DNA from: Anseongella ginsenosidimutans
GTDB taxonomy: Bacteria > Bacteroidota > Bacteroidia > Sphingobacteriales > Sphingobacteriaceae
Direction of reading: 5' to 3'
DNA length: 64,000 nt
Assembly: GCF_008033235.1 (NCBI RefSeq)
Contig: NZ_CP042432.1
Span: 3,038,001-3,102,000 of the forward strand
The notes beneath the pieces are model-generated. The model made no database searches, was not told the origin of the DNA, and saw only the letters and a list, made by a program, of their open reading frames with translations. How positions within the stretch are numbered: position 1 is the stretch's first letter; the number at the start of each line of letters is the position of its first letter. Shown here piece after piece: positions 37,267 to 45,916 of the stretch. A program made the translations under genes and the position numbers.

Positions 37267-37878
37267 GGCGCAAATCTATAGAATTTACGTGAACGATAAG
37301 CGGATAATCATCACCTCCGGCCTTAAAAAAGCATATCATCCTGATTGTAAAAAATTACAGAAAAAAAACTGTATTCTGTGTTAGCCGGTATGATCAATGG
37401 AAATGATTCAGCAAATTTCGTGCTACTAACTGCTTCTCCCGATAAAATAATGGAAGACCTGAAAAAGAGATTGACCTATATCGAAGCAGGCGGCGGCCTG
37501 GTAAGGAATGAACAGGGTCAGTACCTTTTCATTTTTCGCCATGGCAAATGGGACCTTCCGAAGGGAAAGCTTGAACCAGGGGAGACGCCGCCCGAAGGCA
37601 GTCTGAGGGAAGTGGAAGAAGAGTGCAGCATCACCGTTAAACGTATAACAGAACCACTCACACCAACCTGGCATGCTTATGCCCTGAACGGGAATATTAC
37701 GCTGAAACAAACCTTTTGGTACCGGATGGAAGCCGGCGATTACCGGCAAATGAAGCCGCAGCTGGCCGAAGGGATCACAGAGGTAAAATGGTTTTCCGCT
37801 GACGAGCTCGATGAAGTAAGAAAAAACACCTATGATCTGATCCGGGAGGTAATAGGAGACCACCTGGTTGAGGTATAG
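37265..37878 (+). pseudogene. NUDIX hydrolase, interrupted by a frameshift in an A-run
   Basis: Family members beside pyrE have about 70 residues before the NUDIX domain. Here those are split. Frame 1 begins MAQIYRIYVNDKRIIITSG at 37265 and stops at 37384. Frame 2 carries VLAGMINGNDSANFVLLTASPDKIMEDLKK, then the domain (AGGGLVRNEQGQYLFIFRHGKWDLPKGKLEPGE). One extra A in the A8 run at 37361-37368 joins them as QKKKLYSVLAG. The NUDIX box G-x5-E-x7-REVEEECS has Ser where Gly is usual. Substrate unknown, probably a nucleoside diphosphate derivative. The frame 2 part alone could be translated from 37378 (GTG) or a later Met. Confidence 0.8.
37271..37278 (-). promoter_or_regulatory. -7 promoter box of pyrE
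   Basis: On the minus strand TAGATTTG ends 4 bases before the pyrE ATG. No good -33 TTTG is seen at the usual distance. If used, the mRNA would begin at or inside the start codon. The box lies within the coding start of the NUDIX gene. Confidence 0.5.
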
Positions 37879-38001
37879 CAGAGGTATTGAATACGGAGGT
37901 GCAAAAGAACGCGAAATGGCATTAAAACCAGGCTCGGGTAAAAGGCAGGCTCCGTTTATTCAGTCCTTGCACCCGCCGGGCAGCTATCGCGGCAAGACCG
38001 G

Positions 38002-38481
38002 TTATTGCGCCTTTAGAATAGCGAGCGCCTGCTCCGGTATGAATTGGTTCACGTCGCCGCCGTACCGCATGACGTCGCGTACGATGGATGAACTAATGGC
38101 CGAATAGCCCGGATTGCTTAGAATGAAGACGCTTTCGATCTCCGGGCGCATTGCATGGTTCATCTGGGAGATCGCTTTTTCATATTCAAAGTCGGAGGAG
38201 CTGCGAATACCCCGGAGAATATAGGACGCGCCTATCCTGGAACAGAATTCTACGGTAAGGCCTTCATAACTCACCACTTCCACTTTCTCTTCCCCTGCGT
38301 ACACCGCGCGGATCATTTCTTCCCTTAATTCCTGGCTTAGCAGCGCCTGTTTATTGCTGTTTAATCCGATGCCAATGTAGACCTTGCTGAAAAGCGGCAG
38401 TGCGCGGGCAAGGATATCTACATGTGCAATGGTGATCGGGTCAAAGGAGCCCGGAAACAGGGCGATTTTTTCTTCATTCAT
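38002..38481 (-). CDS. coaD: Phosphopantetheine adenylyltransferase CoaD
   Basis: 159 residues, typical CoaD length. It transfers AMP to 4'-phosphopantetheine, the fourth step of coenzyme A synthesis. Motifs: ALFPGSFDPITIAH (nucleotidyltransferase T/HxGH-type site), SYILRGIRSSSDFEYE and YSAISSSIVRDVMRYGGDV. The start is MNEEKIALFPGS at 38481, which overlaps the rsmD stop by 8 bases (ATGAATGA). It is the last gene of DUF3822-rsmD-coaD. Confidence 0.96.
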   Translation of the reverse strand: MNEEKIALFPGSFDPITIAHVDILARALPLFSKVYIGIGLNSNKQALLSQELREEMIRAVYAGEEKVEVVSYEGLTVEFCSRIGASYILRGIRSSSDFEYEKAISQMNHAMRPEIESVFILSNPGYSAISSSIVRDVMRYGGDVNQFIPEQALAILKAQ

Positions 38482-39037
38482 GGTCTTGGACGTGATCTTC
38501 TGACGCGTCTTCAAAAAAACTGAAACCGGATTGCCCGTATTGCCTTTTCTCCCGGAAACCCGGCAGGTTGCCGGTGTTTACCAGGTTGGAATGCTCAACG
38601 ATGAGGCAGCCGTTTTTCTTCAACATCTTTCTTTCGAATACGGTGTATACAATATCGGTAAAATTATGCAGATCGTAAGGAGGATCAGCAAAAATGAGAT
38701 CGTACCTGCCTGTATCGGTTTTCAAGAACCGGAATACGTCAGCGCGAACTACCTGGAGTTCGGACACCTGAAGTTCCTCCTTCACTTGGTTCATGAAACT
38801 TACGCTTGAAAAATTACGCTCTACCGCCACTACTCCCGGGCAGCCGCGGGAAATAAATTCGAAAGAAATATTTCCCGTGCCGGCGAAGAGGTCCAGTACC
38901 TGCAAGCCGGCAAGGTCATAGCGGTTTACAAGGATATTGAAAAGCGCTTCCTTTGCCTTGTCGGTGGTAGGGCGGGCCGGGATCTTTCCGGGGGGCGTCA
39001 AACGCCTGCCACCGAATTTACCGGAGATTATCCGCAT
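38474..39037 (-). CDS. rsmD: 16S rRNA (guanine966-N2)-methyltransferase RsmD
   Basis: 187 residues. MRIISGKFGGRRLTPPGKIPARPTTDKAKEALFNIL is the conserved N-terminus; the SAM site is LDLFAGTGNISFEFISRG and the catalytic motif is FADPPYD. It methylates G966 of 16S rRNA during 30S assembly. It overlaps the DUF3822 gene by 10 bases upstream and coaD by 8 bases downstream, a tight operon. Confidence 0.95.
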   Translation of the reverse strand: MRIISGKFGGRRLTPPGKIPARPTTDKAKEALFNILVNRYDLAGLQVLDLFAGTGNISFEFISRGCPGVVAVERNFSSVSFMNQVKEELQVSELQVVRADVFRFLKTDTGRYDLIFADPPYDLHNFTDIVYTVFERKMLKKNGCLIVEHSNLVNTGNLPGFREKRQYGQSGFSFFEDASEDHVQDHE

Positions 39038-39867
39038 GATTCCAGGTTGATAAGCGAGTAAAAATAATGCTGAGGCACATCGTATAAACGCTTGCTATAT
39101 TTAAAATTATTGGGTAATTCGCAAAAATCAAGATGACGGAAATACGTGTGCAGTTGCTTGTACAGCCCGGATGTTTCGTCGATCACCCCGGATAAAAGCA
39201 GGTTTACCTCCGCCGGGTCAAGACCTGCCTGCTTGCATACAAACAGGGGGAAATAAATAAACTGCTCCGGGTTCTCAAAACAAAAGCGGTTATAAAACTG
39301 GAGCTTTCCGTTCATCAGGAAAGCAATTTCCATATACTGGCTTTCCACATGAAGGCAGAGAAAGCTTTGTTCCGCCTTCTCATATTGGCGCTGCAGGCCG
39401 GTAATGAGTGGCCCGCCTTCATGGTACAGATATGCCTTACCGAAATCCTTAGTCAGCGCCTGGTGTTCTTCTTTGCTGAGCGCGGATAAGAGGCGGGCGT
39501 TCAGCGTCTCTACCGGATTGTTTACAATGATGTCTCCCGGGGCTTTAAACGCAGTTTGAAACAGGGTATGCGTTTGGCTTTCATCGTAAAGATCTTCCGG
39601 TATCAGCAGGAACTGGCCTGAACTGAACATAAGACGGGTAACTCCGAATACTTGTTTAAGAAGGTCGTCTTCTTCCACGTAAGGCTGAATATTTATGGCC
39701 TGCCCGGTAGATCGTGCATCAAAAAGCGCAATGAACTTACCCTGGGAAGGATCAAAAACGTTGTAGGAGAAACTATTGCCCGTCAGCCGGACATTCAGAT
39801 GGTATTGCTTTGATTGACGGAGCCGGTAATTGTTATCGACCAGTTTTAAATAATTGCTTTCCTGCAT
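39028..39867 (-). CDS. DUF3822 family protein
   Basis: 279 residues, cytoplasmic. It contains HLNVRLTGNSFSYNVFDPSQGKFIAL, QTAFKAPGDIIVNNP, AYLYHEGGPLITGL and FLLNGKLQFYNRF-like segments of DUF3822, a family largely limited to Bacteroidota and thought to have an actin-like fold. No function is established. It heads the rsmD-coaD operon with a 10-base overlap, so a role tied to translation or cofactor supply is possible but only inferred. Confidence 0.85.
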   Translation of the reverse strand: MQESNYLKLVDNNYRLRQSKQYHLNVRLTGNSFSYNVFDPSQGKFIALFDARSTGQAINIQPYVEEDDLLKQVFGVTRLMFSSGQFLLIPEDLYDESQTHTLFQTAFKAPGDIIVNNPVETLNARLLSALSKEEHQALTKDFGKAYLYHEGGPLITGLQRQYEKAEQSFLCLHVESQYMEIAFLMNGKLQFYNRFCFENPEQFIYFPLFVCKQAGLDPAEVNLLLSGVIDETSGLYKQLHTYFRHLDFCELPNNFKYSKRLYDVPQHYFYSLINLESCG

Positions 39868-39875
39868 ACTGCCCG

Positions 39876-39883
39876 CAAATCTA
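39876..39883 (-). promoter_or_regulatory. -7 promoter box of the DUF3822-rsmD-coaD operon
   Basis: TAGATTTG on the minus strand, 8 bases before the DUF3822 ATG. No convincing -33 element is seen. It predicts an mRNA leader of only a few bases. Confidence 0.5.
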
Positions 39884-39894
39884 AGAATTTCTTC

Positions 39895-41859
39895 CTAACA
39901 TAATTTTTTGGCAAGATCCGAATAAAAATCGAGGGAGCCGGGGTTTCGCATGGCCGCGCGGTTAGCGGCTTCGGCCGAAGGCTTTCCCATCAGGATCTTT
40001 TTTACCGGAGTTTCCATTTTCTTGCCTGAAATAGTAAAGGGGATGTCCGGGACGGCAATGATCGCATCGGGGACATGGCGCGGAGAAAATTCTTCACGGA
40101 TAATTCGCTTAATGCGTTCCCGGAGTTCATCCGTAAGGGAAACGCCTTCCTTCAACAGAACGAAAAGTGGCATATAATCCCCGTTTCCGGGTCTTTCCAG
40201 GTTTACGATAAGGCTTTCCCGCACTTCTTCCACCTTATCCATCGCGCGGTATATTTCGGCGGTACCGATACGGACTCCCTGGCGGTTCAGGGTGGCGTCC
40301 GACCGCCCGAGCAGCCGCACTCCTTTATGTGGCGTAATCTGCAACCAGTCTCCGTGCCTCCATACGCCCGGGTAGGTGCTGAAATAACTTTCAAGGTAAC
40401 GTTCATGACGTGGGTCATTCCAGAAATATACAGGCATGCAGGGGAGGGGAACGGTCACCACCATTTCGCCAACTTCATTTTCGAGCGGAAAACCTTTTTC
40501 ATCGTAAGCTTCCATACTTACTCCCAGGCAGCGGCGCTGGATCTCTCCGTCGTAAACAGGTTCCCAGGGGCAGCCACCTACCCAGGCTGTACAAACATCG
40601 GTTCCTCCGCTCATGGAACATAGCCATACATCTTCTCTTATCTGTTCGTATACGTAACGAAACGCTTCCGGCGGAAGCGGGGAGCCGGTGGAACCGATGG
40701 AGCGAAGGGACATCAGCGGGTACTTTTCACGAATATTAAGACCTGCTTTCATGCATGCAACCAGGAAAGGGGCGCTGGCGCCGAAATGGTGTATGGGAGC
40801 TTTATCTGCAAGTTCCCACAGCGCTTCCAGGCCAGGATAAGCCGGGCTGCCCTCGTAAAGTACCGCGGTTGCACCTGTTAATAGTGAAGCATGCACGAAA
40901 TTCCACATCATCCAGCCGGTGGTGGAATACCAGAAAAAGTTCTCTCCCGGATGAACATCGTTGTGAAACGATAGATATTTCAGGTGTTCCAGCAGCATTC
41001 CGCCGTGTGAATGGGTAATGGCTTTGGGTGTGCCGGTAGTGCCGGAAGAATACAATATCCAGATCGGGTGGGCAAAAGGAACCGGCGTAAATTCCAGCGG
41101 GCCGTGCTGCATCTGCATGGCTTCTTCCCATAGGGTGACGCCTTCCGGGCGGGCGCTGTCTTCCCGCCCTGGAAACGGAACCAGAATTACCTTATCAACT
41201 GTCGGAAGGGACTTTCTGACCTTTTCAAGGACGTCCAGCCGGTTGAAGGGGCGGCCGTTGTAGGTGTATCCGCTTGCCATGATCAGTATCTTTGGGGATA
41301 TCTGGCTGAAGCGGTCAATAATACCTTCGGCTCCGAAGTCAGGTGAGCAGCTGCTCCAGATAGCGCCTACAGACAGCGTGGCGAGCAGGCCGACACTTGC
41401 CTCGGGGATATTGGGAAGGCAGGCAGCTACCCGTTCTCCGGGGCATAATTTTGCTTTCCGGAAAAAAGCCTGAAGCGCCCCGGTTTGGCTTTCCAGTTCT
41501 TCCCAGGATACTTCCTTTAAAAGAGTGGTTTCCGAACGGTAAAGGAGGGCGGGCCGTTCCTTTGTTTTGTTGCGGAAAATATGCTCGGCATAATTGAGCG
41601 TGCTTCCGTCAAACCAGCGGGTATGCGGCATGGGTTCGGAGGACATCACTTCCCTGTAGGGAGTATAGGATTTTATATTAAAATATTTCCAGATACTCTC
41701 CCAGAAATCCGCCGGGTGGCTGGTTGACCATTGCCATAAGGAATCGTAATCCCGGAAATTCAGGGAATAATTCTCTTTCAGCCAGCTGCTGTATCGGCTG
41801 AGATGGGACCGTTCCCTGAAAGATGGGGAAGGGATCCATATTTTTTCAGGCTGGTGCAT
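39895..41859 (-). CDS. aacS: Acetoacetyl-CoA synthetase
   Basis: 654 residues, matching acetoacetate-CoA ligases (about 650). It activates acetoacetate with ATP and CoA. It starts KIWIPSPSFRERSHLSRY and carries WFDGSTLNYAEH, the AMP-binding ILYSSGTTGTPKAITHSHGG, GWMMWNFV, SMSGGTDVCTAWVGGCP and the C-terminal ISGKKMETPVKKILMGK with the catalytic Lys. It is third in an operon after HMG-CoA lyase and a symporter (27-base gap), so it probably recycles the acetoacetate made by the lyase. Confidence 0.93.
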   Translation of the reverse strand: MHQPEKIWIPSPSFRERSHLSRYSSWLKENYSLNFRDYDSLWQWSTSHPADFWESIWKYFNIKSYTPYREVMSSEPMPHTRWFDGSTLNYAEHIFRNKTKERPALLYRSETTLLKEVSWEELESQTGALQAFFRKAKLCPGERVAACLPNIPEASVGLLATLSVGAIWSSCSPDFGAEGIIDRFSQISPKILIMASGYTYNGRPFNRLDVLEKVRKSLPTVDKVILVPFPGREDSARPEGVTLWEEAMQMQHGPLEFTPVPFAHPIWILYSSGTTGTPKAITHSHGGMLLEHLKYLSFHNDVHPGENFFWYSTTGWMMWNFVHASLLTGATAVLYEGSPAYPGLEALWELADKAPIHHFGASAPFLVACMKAGLNIREKYPLMSLRSIGSTGSPLPPEAFRYVYEQIREDVWLCSMSGGTDVCTAWVGGCPWEPVYDGEIQRRCLGVSMEAYDEKGFPLENEVGEMVVTVPLPCMPVYFWNDPRHERYLESYFSTYPGVWRHGDWLQITPHKGVRLLGRSDATLNRQGVRIGTAEIYRAMDKVEEVRESLIVNLERPGNGDYMPLFVLLKEGVSLTDELRERIKRIIREEFSPRHVPDAIIAVPDIPFTISGKKMETPVKKILMGKPSAEAANRAAMRNPGSLDFYSDLAKKLC

Positions 41860-41886
41860 AATGGAATTCTTTAATCCGTATTCGGC

Positions 41887-43212
41887 TTAACCGGGCAGCT
41901 CCAGTGATCCCTGTCCTGCTTTCTCTTCGACCTTTTGGATATAAGCGGCCGCCGTAATGTCACCTGTGACGTTCAGTACCGTCCGGGACATGTCCAGGAT
42001 TCGATCTACGCCGTAAATAAGCCCGATCGCTTCTCCCGGTACGCCGATGGATACCAATATCGTGACAATGACCGGCAGGGAGCCGCCTGGAACGCCTGCC
42101 GTGCCAATGCCGGCTAAAATACACAGGAAAACCACCGTGATCTGGGATGTAAGGCTAAGATCTACATTAAAGCACTGGGCAAGGAAGAGAACCGTGATCC
42201 CTTCAAACAAGGCTGTGCCATTCTGGTTGGCCGTACTTCCTATGGTCAGTACAAAGTTAGCGATCGGTTTGGGGATCTTCAACTTTTCAATACTTACGGC
42301 AATAGCGGTTGGCAGCGTGGCATTGCTGGAACTGGTGGAGAAGGCGGTGATCATTACCTCTCCGGTCTTGTTAAAGAATTTCAGAGGACTGCGGCCCGCA
42401 AAAAATTTGAGGATCACCGAATAGGTAACAAACTGGTGAATGGCCAGGGCAGCCAGAACGATAAGGACATATTTCAATAAAACCAGGAGAAAGGAGGCGC
42501 CGACATTCACAGTAAGGTTAAAAAGAAGCGCTGCGACCCCGTAGGGCGCCAGGCGCATGGCATACCCGATGATCTTGATGACAATTTCATACAAACCTTC
42601 AAAAAAAGCTTTTACGGGAGCTGTCTTTACAGGATCTACCGAAGCCATCGCGATGCCGAAGATCAGGGCAAAGAACATCACTGCAAGCAAACCGCCTCCC
42701 ATATAAGTGGAATCAAAAGCGCGGGTCATGTCTTCCAGCGGATTTTTGGGAACAATATTGGTCAATACATCGCCTACGGTGCGTTCCTGGGCATAAGCAG
42801 CGTTTTTGGCGGCAGTTTGGGAGTCGTCCAGGAATTCCTGGGTAAGATAATCGCGGGTTTCCGGGGTAAGGCTGTTGCCTGGTTCAAACAGGTTAACCAT
42901 GGCAATCCCGATGAACACGGAAATGGAGCTGACTATTAAGCTATAGGCCAGCAGACGCAGTCCGATGCGGCCAACCCGCTTGAGGTCGCCTATTTCGGCA
43001 ATCCCAAGTACCAGGGCCGATAATATCAGGGGAATTACGGTCATGAAGATCAGCCGGAGGAAGATCTGGCCAATGGGCTCCACCCATTTTACAATGGTGT
43101 CGATGGTTTCCTGATCTGAAATTGTTTGTTTGACAATGACTCCCGCCAGGATGCCGATGATCATTCCCAGCAGGATACGGGTGTGTAAAGCAGGTTTCTT
43201 TAGTTTGGGCAT
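41887..43212 (-). CDS. Dicarboxylate/amino acid:cation symporter (DAACS/GltP family)
   Basis: 441 residues with eight membrane helices and two re-entrant loops. The serine-rich loop TAFSTSSSNATLPTAIAV and the TIGSTANQNGTALFEG motif are the substrate and sodium sites. It imports a dicarboxylate, acidic amino acid or related short acid with sodium or protons. Its place between HMG-CoA lyase and acetoacetyl-CoA synthetase (gaps of 29 and 27 bases) suggests a keto-acid or ketone-body substrate, which is inference only. An insert of about 60 residues between helices 3 and 4 is longer than in GltPh. Confidence 0.9.
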   Translation of the reverse strand: MPKLKKPALHTRILLGMIIGILAGVIVKQTISDQETIDTIVKWVEPIGQIFLRLIFMTVIPLILSALVLGIAEIGDLKRVGRIGLRLLAYSLIVSSISVFIGIAMVNLFEPGNSLTPETRDYLTQEFLDDSQTAAKNAAYAQERTVGDVLTNIVPKNPLEDMTRAFDSTYMGGGLLAVMFFALIFGIAMASVDPVKTAPVKAFFEGLYEIVIKIIGYAMRLAPYGVAALLFNLTVNVGASFLLVLLKYVLIVLAALAIHQFVTYSVILKFFAGRSPLKFFNKTGEVMITAFSTSSSNATLPTAIAVSIEKLKIPKPIANFVLTIGSTANQNGTALFEGITVLFLAQCFNVDLSLTSQITVVFLCILAGIGTAGVPGGSLPVIVTILVSIGVPGEAIGLIYGVDRILDMSRTVLNVTGDITAAAYIQKVEEKAGQGSLELPG

Positions 43213-43241
43213 AAATCCATTATATTGATTGGGGCCCCAAT

Positions 43242-44057
43242 TTAGGAAAAAATTTCAACCGCGGTAGTTAAAGCTTTACGAAGCGCGGGCTCATGGAGCC
43301 AGGTGGAGATGTCGTTTTCCCGCGCAAACTGCAGGATGTTTTCAGTAGCCATGTTGCCGGTAAGGGTATCGGCAGCCATGGGACAGCCTCCGTATCCTTT
43401 CAGCGTCCCGTCGAAGCGGCGGCAGCCGCAGTCCCAGGCTGCTTCAATTTTCTCTTTCCAGTTATGCGGGCCGGTATGCAGGTGGGCTCCCCATTCCACA
43501 TCCGGAAAAGCAGGAACAAGCAAGCTGAAGAGTTGACGGATGCTTTCCGGCGTAGCTACTCCTACGGTATCAGCAAGGGAAATGGTAGTAATTCCCATGG
43601 AAATAATCTTTTCCGCCTGCTCAAGGACCAGTTCCGGACTCCAGGGGTCCCCGTAAGGATTTCCGAATCCCATGGAGAGGTAGATCACCAGTGACTTCTT
43701 TTTGGCCAGGCATAGTTCCAGGATGCTTTCCACCCTTTCCATAGATACCCGGATGCTGCTGTTGGTATTGCGTTCCTGGAAGGTTTCCGATACGGAAAGC
43801 GGGAAGCCGAGAAAACTGATCTGTTCCTGGGGTACCGCCTCCCTGGCGCCGCGTTCGTTAGCCACGATGGCCAGCAGGCGGGTAGGAGAGTCGGCGGTAC
43901 GAAGCAAGCGGAGTACGGCTGCCGTATCCCTCATCTGCGGGATGGCCGCCGGTGAAACATAACTGCCGAAATCGAGCGTGTCAAAACCAACTTCCAGCAG
44001 TTGATTCAGGTAGCGTGCCTTGACGGCGGTGGGAATAAAAGTTCCGATCCCCTGCAT
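43242..44057 (-). CDS. Hydroxymethylglutaryl-CoA lyase, start codon uncertain
   Basis: HMG-CoA lyase cleaves HMG-CoA to acetoacetate and acetyl-CoA. The barrel shows FDTLDFGSYVSPAAIPQM, SLADTVGVATPESI, WGAHLHTGPHNW and the signature FDGTLKGYGGCPMA with its Cys. From the only in-frame ATG (44057) the protein has 271 residues and loses the substrate and metal motif ECPRDA, which is coded just upstream (44058-44075) in the same open frame. That frame runs back to a stop at 44133 without ATG, GTG or TTG; only CTG (44121-44123) is near-cognate. The true start is therefore non-canonical or missing. First gene of the lyase-symporter-AacS operon. Confidence 0.85.
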   Translation of the reverse strand: MQGIGTFIPTAVKARYLNQLLEVGFDTLDFGSYVSPAAIPQMRDTAAVLRLLRTADSPTRLLAIVANERGAREAVPQEQISFLGFPLSVSETFQERNTNSSIRVSMERVESILELCLAKKKSLVIYLSMGFGNPYGDPWSPELVLEQAEKIISMGITTISLADTVGVATPESIRQLFSLLVPAFPDVEWGAHLHTGPHNWKEKIEAAWDCGCRRFDGTLKGYGGCPMAADTLTGNMATENILQFARENDISTWLHEPALRKALTTAVEIFS

Positions 44058-44138
44058 GGCATCGCGGGGACATTCAACTAGTTTAAAGTTTTTAGTTTTT
44101 AGTTTATGATTTTGGGTTTCCAGCTGTTGATTTCAGTT

Positions 44139-44450
44139 TTAGCGCGTTAATTCAGCTTCTTTTTTTAATTCCCGGTCGAAAACAAAGGTTCCGAAGGGTA
44201 TCAGGGAAGAGATGAATCCGCGGCTGGCTTTAAAAATGGTCCACTTCCTTTTAACGCTCACTTCCAGGAGGGCAAACATAAACAAGATAAAAAGCAGGCC
44301 GTGAACCCAGCCGCCGTATTTGACCACTTCTGGCATACCGGCGAAATACTTCAGCGGCATAGCCACGAACAGCAGGAAAAGATAAGAAATGCCTTCTGCA
44401 ATGGCAATCAGGCGGAACCTTCCGAGGGCAGTAGCTAAAAATGTATTCAT
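44139..44450 (-). CDS. DUF3817 family membrane protein
   Basis: 103 residues with three predicted helices. RFRLIAIAEGISYLFLLFVAMPLKYF, GWVHGLLFILFMFALLEV and FISSLIPFGTFVFDRELK are typical of DUF3817. Inner membrane, function unknown. Its ATG overlaps the ndh stop by 4 bases (ATGA), which suggests coupling to the respiratory NADH dehydrogenase gene. Confidence 0.82.
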   Translation of the reverse strand: MNTFLATALGRFRLIAIAEGISYLFLLFVAMPLKYFAGMPEVVKYGGWVHGLLFILFMFALLEVSVKRKWTIFKASRGFISSLIPFGTFVFDRELKKEAELTR

Positions 44451-45754
44451 AATGTGTCTCTTTCTTCGGTAATGCCCCTTTTCCGGTTTACGGGGCGAAT
44501 AATGAGGCGGATACCCCGGTCAAAGCTAAAGTAATTCCAAATCCAGTTGACAAAGACCACCATTTTATTGCGGAAGCCCACCAGGGTCATCAGGTGAACG
44601 AACATCCACACGAACCAGGCAAATAACCCGGCGAATCGTACGTAACCAATATCTACAACGGCTTTGTTACGGCCAATCGTGGCCATGCTCCCTTTATCAA
44701 AATAGGAAAAAGGCTCCATTTCCCCGCCGTTGATCAGCCGGATAATATTTTTTGCCAAATGGCTTCCCTGCTGCATGGCCGCCGGCGCCACACCCGGATG
44801 CCCGTTGGGAAATTCTTCCGTGACCATTGCGGCTACGTCGCCAATAGCGAAGACATCCTGGTATCCTTCTACCTGGTTGAACTGGGTAACCTTATACCGG
44901 TTTCCCCTCACCAGGGCGGCGGGATCAAGGCCCTCAAGGGTTTTACCTTTTACGCCTGCCGTCCAGATCACGTTATAGGATTCGAATTTTCTGCCGGTAT
45001 GAAGGGTCACGGTTTTGCCGTCATAATTTAGCACGCGGGCGTCCAGCCAGAGGTTCACGCCCATGTCCTTTAAGAATTTTCCGGCCTTGGTACTGGCATT
45101 ATCGGACATGGAACTGAGTAATTGCGGGGTGCCTTCAACTAAGTTGATCTGCATTTTGCGGAGATCAAGGTCCGGGTAATCCTTGGGCAATACGTGGTTT
45201 TTCAGTTCCGCCAATGCACCGCAGATCTCCACCCCGGTAGGGCCGCCCCCAACCACCACAAAGTTCATATGCGCTTCCTGCTCATTGATGCTGTCTTCCA
45301 GCAGGGCCGCTTCAAAATGCTGAAGGATAAGGCTCCGTAGATCCAGGGCCTCGGGAACTGTCTTCATGGGCATAGTCATTTGCTCCATTTCCTTGTTCCC
45401 GAAGAAATTGGTTTCCGAGCCAGTGGCAAGTACCAGAAAATCATAATTAGTATACCCGATAGAAGTTTGGATCAGCTTCTTCTGCGGATCAACGGACAAT
45501 ACTTCGGCTACCCTGAAGGTAAAGTTCCGCTGATTCTTGAATATCTTACGAAGGGGATATGCAATGGAATCCGGTTCTAAGCCGCCGGTAGCTACCTGGT
45601 ACAGCAGGGGCTGGAAGGTATGGTAATTATGCCGGTCAAACATGATCACCTGGACTTCTTTGTTTCGGAGCTTTTTAGCCAGGCTGATGCCGCCAAATCC
45701 ACCGCCAATTATGACGACTTTCGGAAATGAGTTTTCAGGGAGTTCAATAGTCAT
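44447..45754 (-). CDS. ndh: Type II NADH:quinone oxidoreductase
   Basis: 435 residues. A non-proton-pumping respiratory flavoprotein. The FAD site is VVIIGGGFGGISLAKKL at the N-terminus, and the NAD(P) site is MNFVVVGGGPTGVEICGALAEL near 165-185. VFAIGDVAA and GVAPAAMQQGSHLAKNI are typical of NDH-2. A hydrophobic C-terminal stretch (FAGLFAWFVWMFVHLMTLVG) anchors it to the inner membrane. It is upstream of and overlaps the DUF3817 gene. Confidence 0.92.
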   Translation of the reverse strand: MTIELPENSFPKVVIIGGGFGGISLAKKLRNKEVQVIMFDRHNYHTFQPLLYQVATGGLEPDSIAYPLRKIFKNQRNFTFRVAEVLSVDPQKKLIQTSIGYTNYDFLVLATGSETNFFGNKEMEQMTMPMKTVPEALDLRSLILQHFEAALLEDSINEQEAHMNFVVVGGGPTGVEICGALAELKNHVLPKDYPDLDLRKMQINLVEGTPQLLSSMSDNASTKAGKFLKDMGVNLWLDARVLNYDGKTVTLHTGRKFESYNVIWTAGVKGKTLEGLDPAALVRGNRYKVTQFNQVEGYQDVFAIGDVAAMVTEEFPNGHPGVAPAAMQQGSHLAKNIIRLINGGEMEPFSYFDKGSMATIGRNKAVVDIGYVRFAGLFAWFVWMFVHLMTLVGFRNKMVVFVNWIWNYFSFDRGIRLIIRPVNRKRGITEERDTL

Positions 45755-45862
45755 GCGCTAATTACTTCTAACCGCAAAAATGCATTATTGTTTTCTAAAT
45801 AACGCACCGGCGATATGTACAACGGAAGCGAATGCCGCCTGGCTCTCCCTCCTAAATTACAA

Positions 45863-45894
45863 GGCCGGAAAACCATCGAATTAGCTTTCCGGCC
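45863..45894 (-). terminator. Hairpin downstream of secDF
   Basis: GGCCGGAAA (45863-45871) and TTTCCGGCC (45886-45894) form a 9-base stem around a 14-base loop, 23 bases after the secDF stop. It is not followed by a clean T-run, so it is a weak terminator or an mRNA-stabilising stem. It separates secDF from ndh. Confidence 0.5.
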
Positions 45895-45916
45895 CCGTAA
45901 AACAGCGTATATTTTT

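Noticed and set aside
44090-44110. AACTAAAA-like repeat considered as a CRISPR or att site
   Set aside because: Only about three imperfect short units, typical of AT-rich intergenic DNA in this phylum; discussed under the HMG-CoA lyase start instead.
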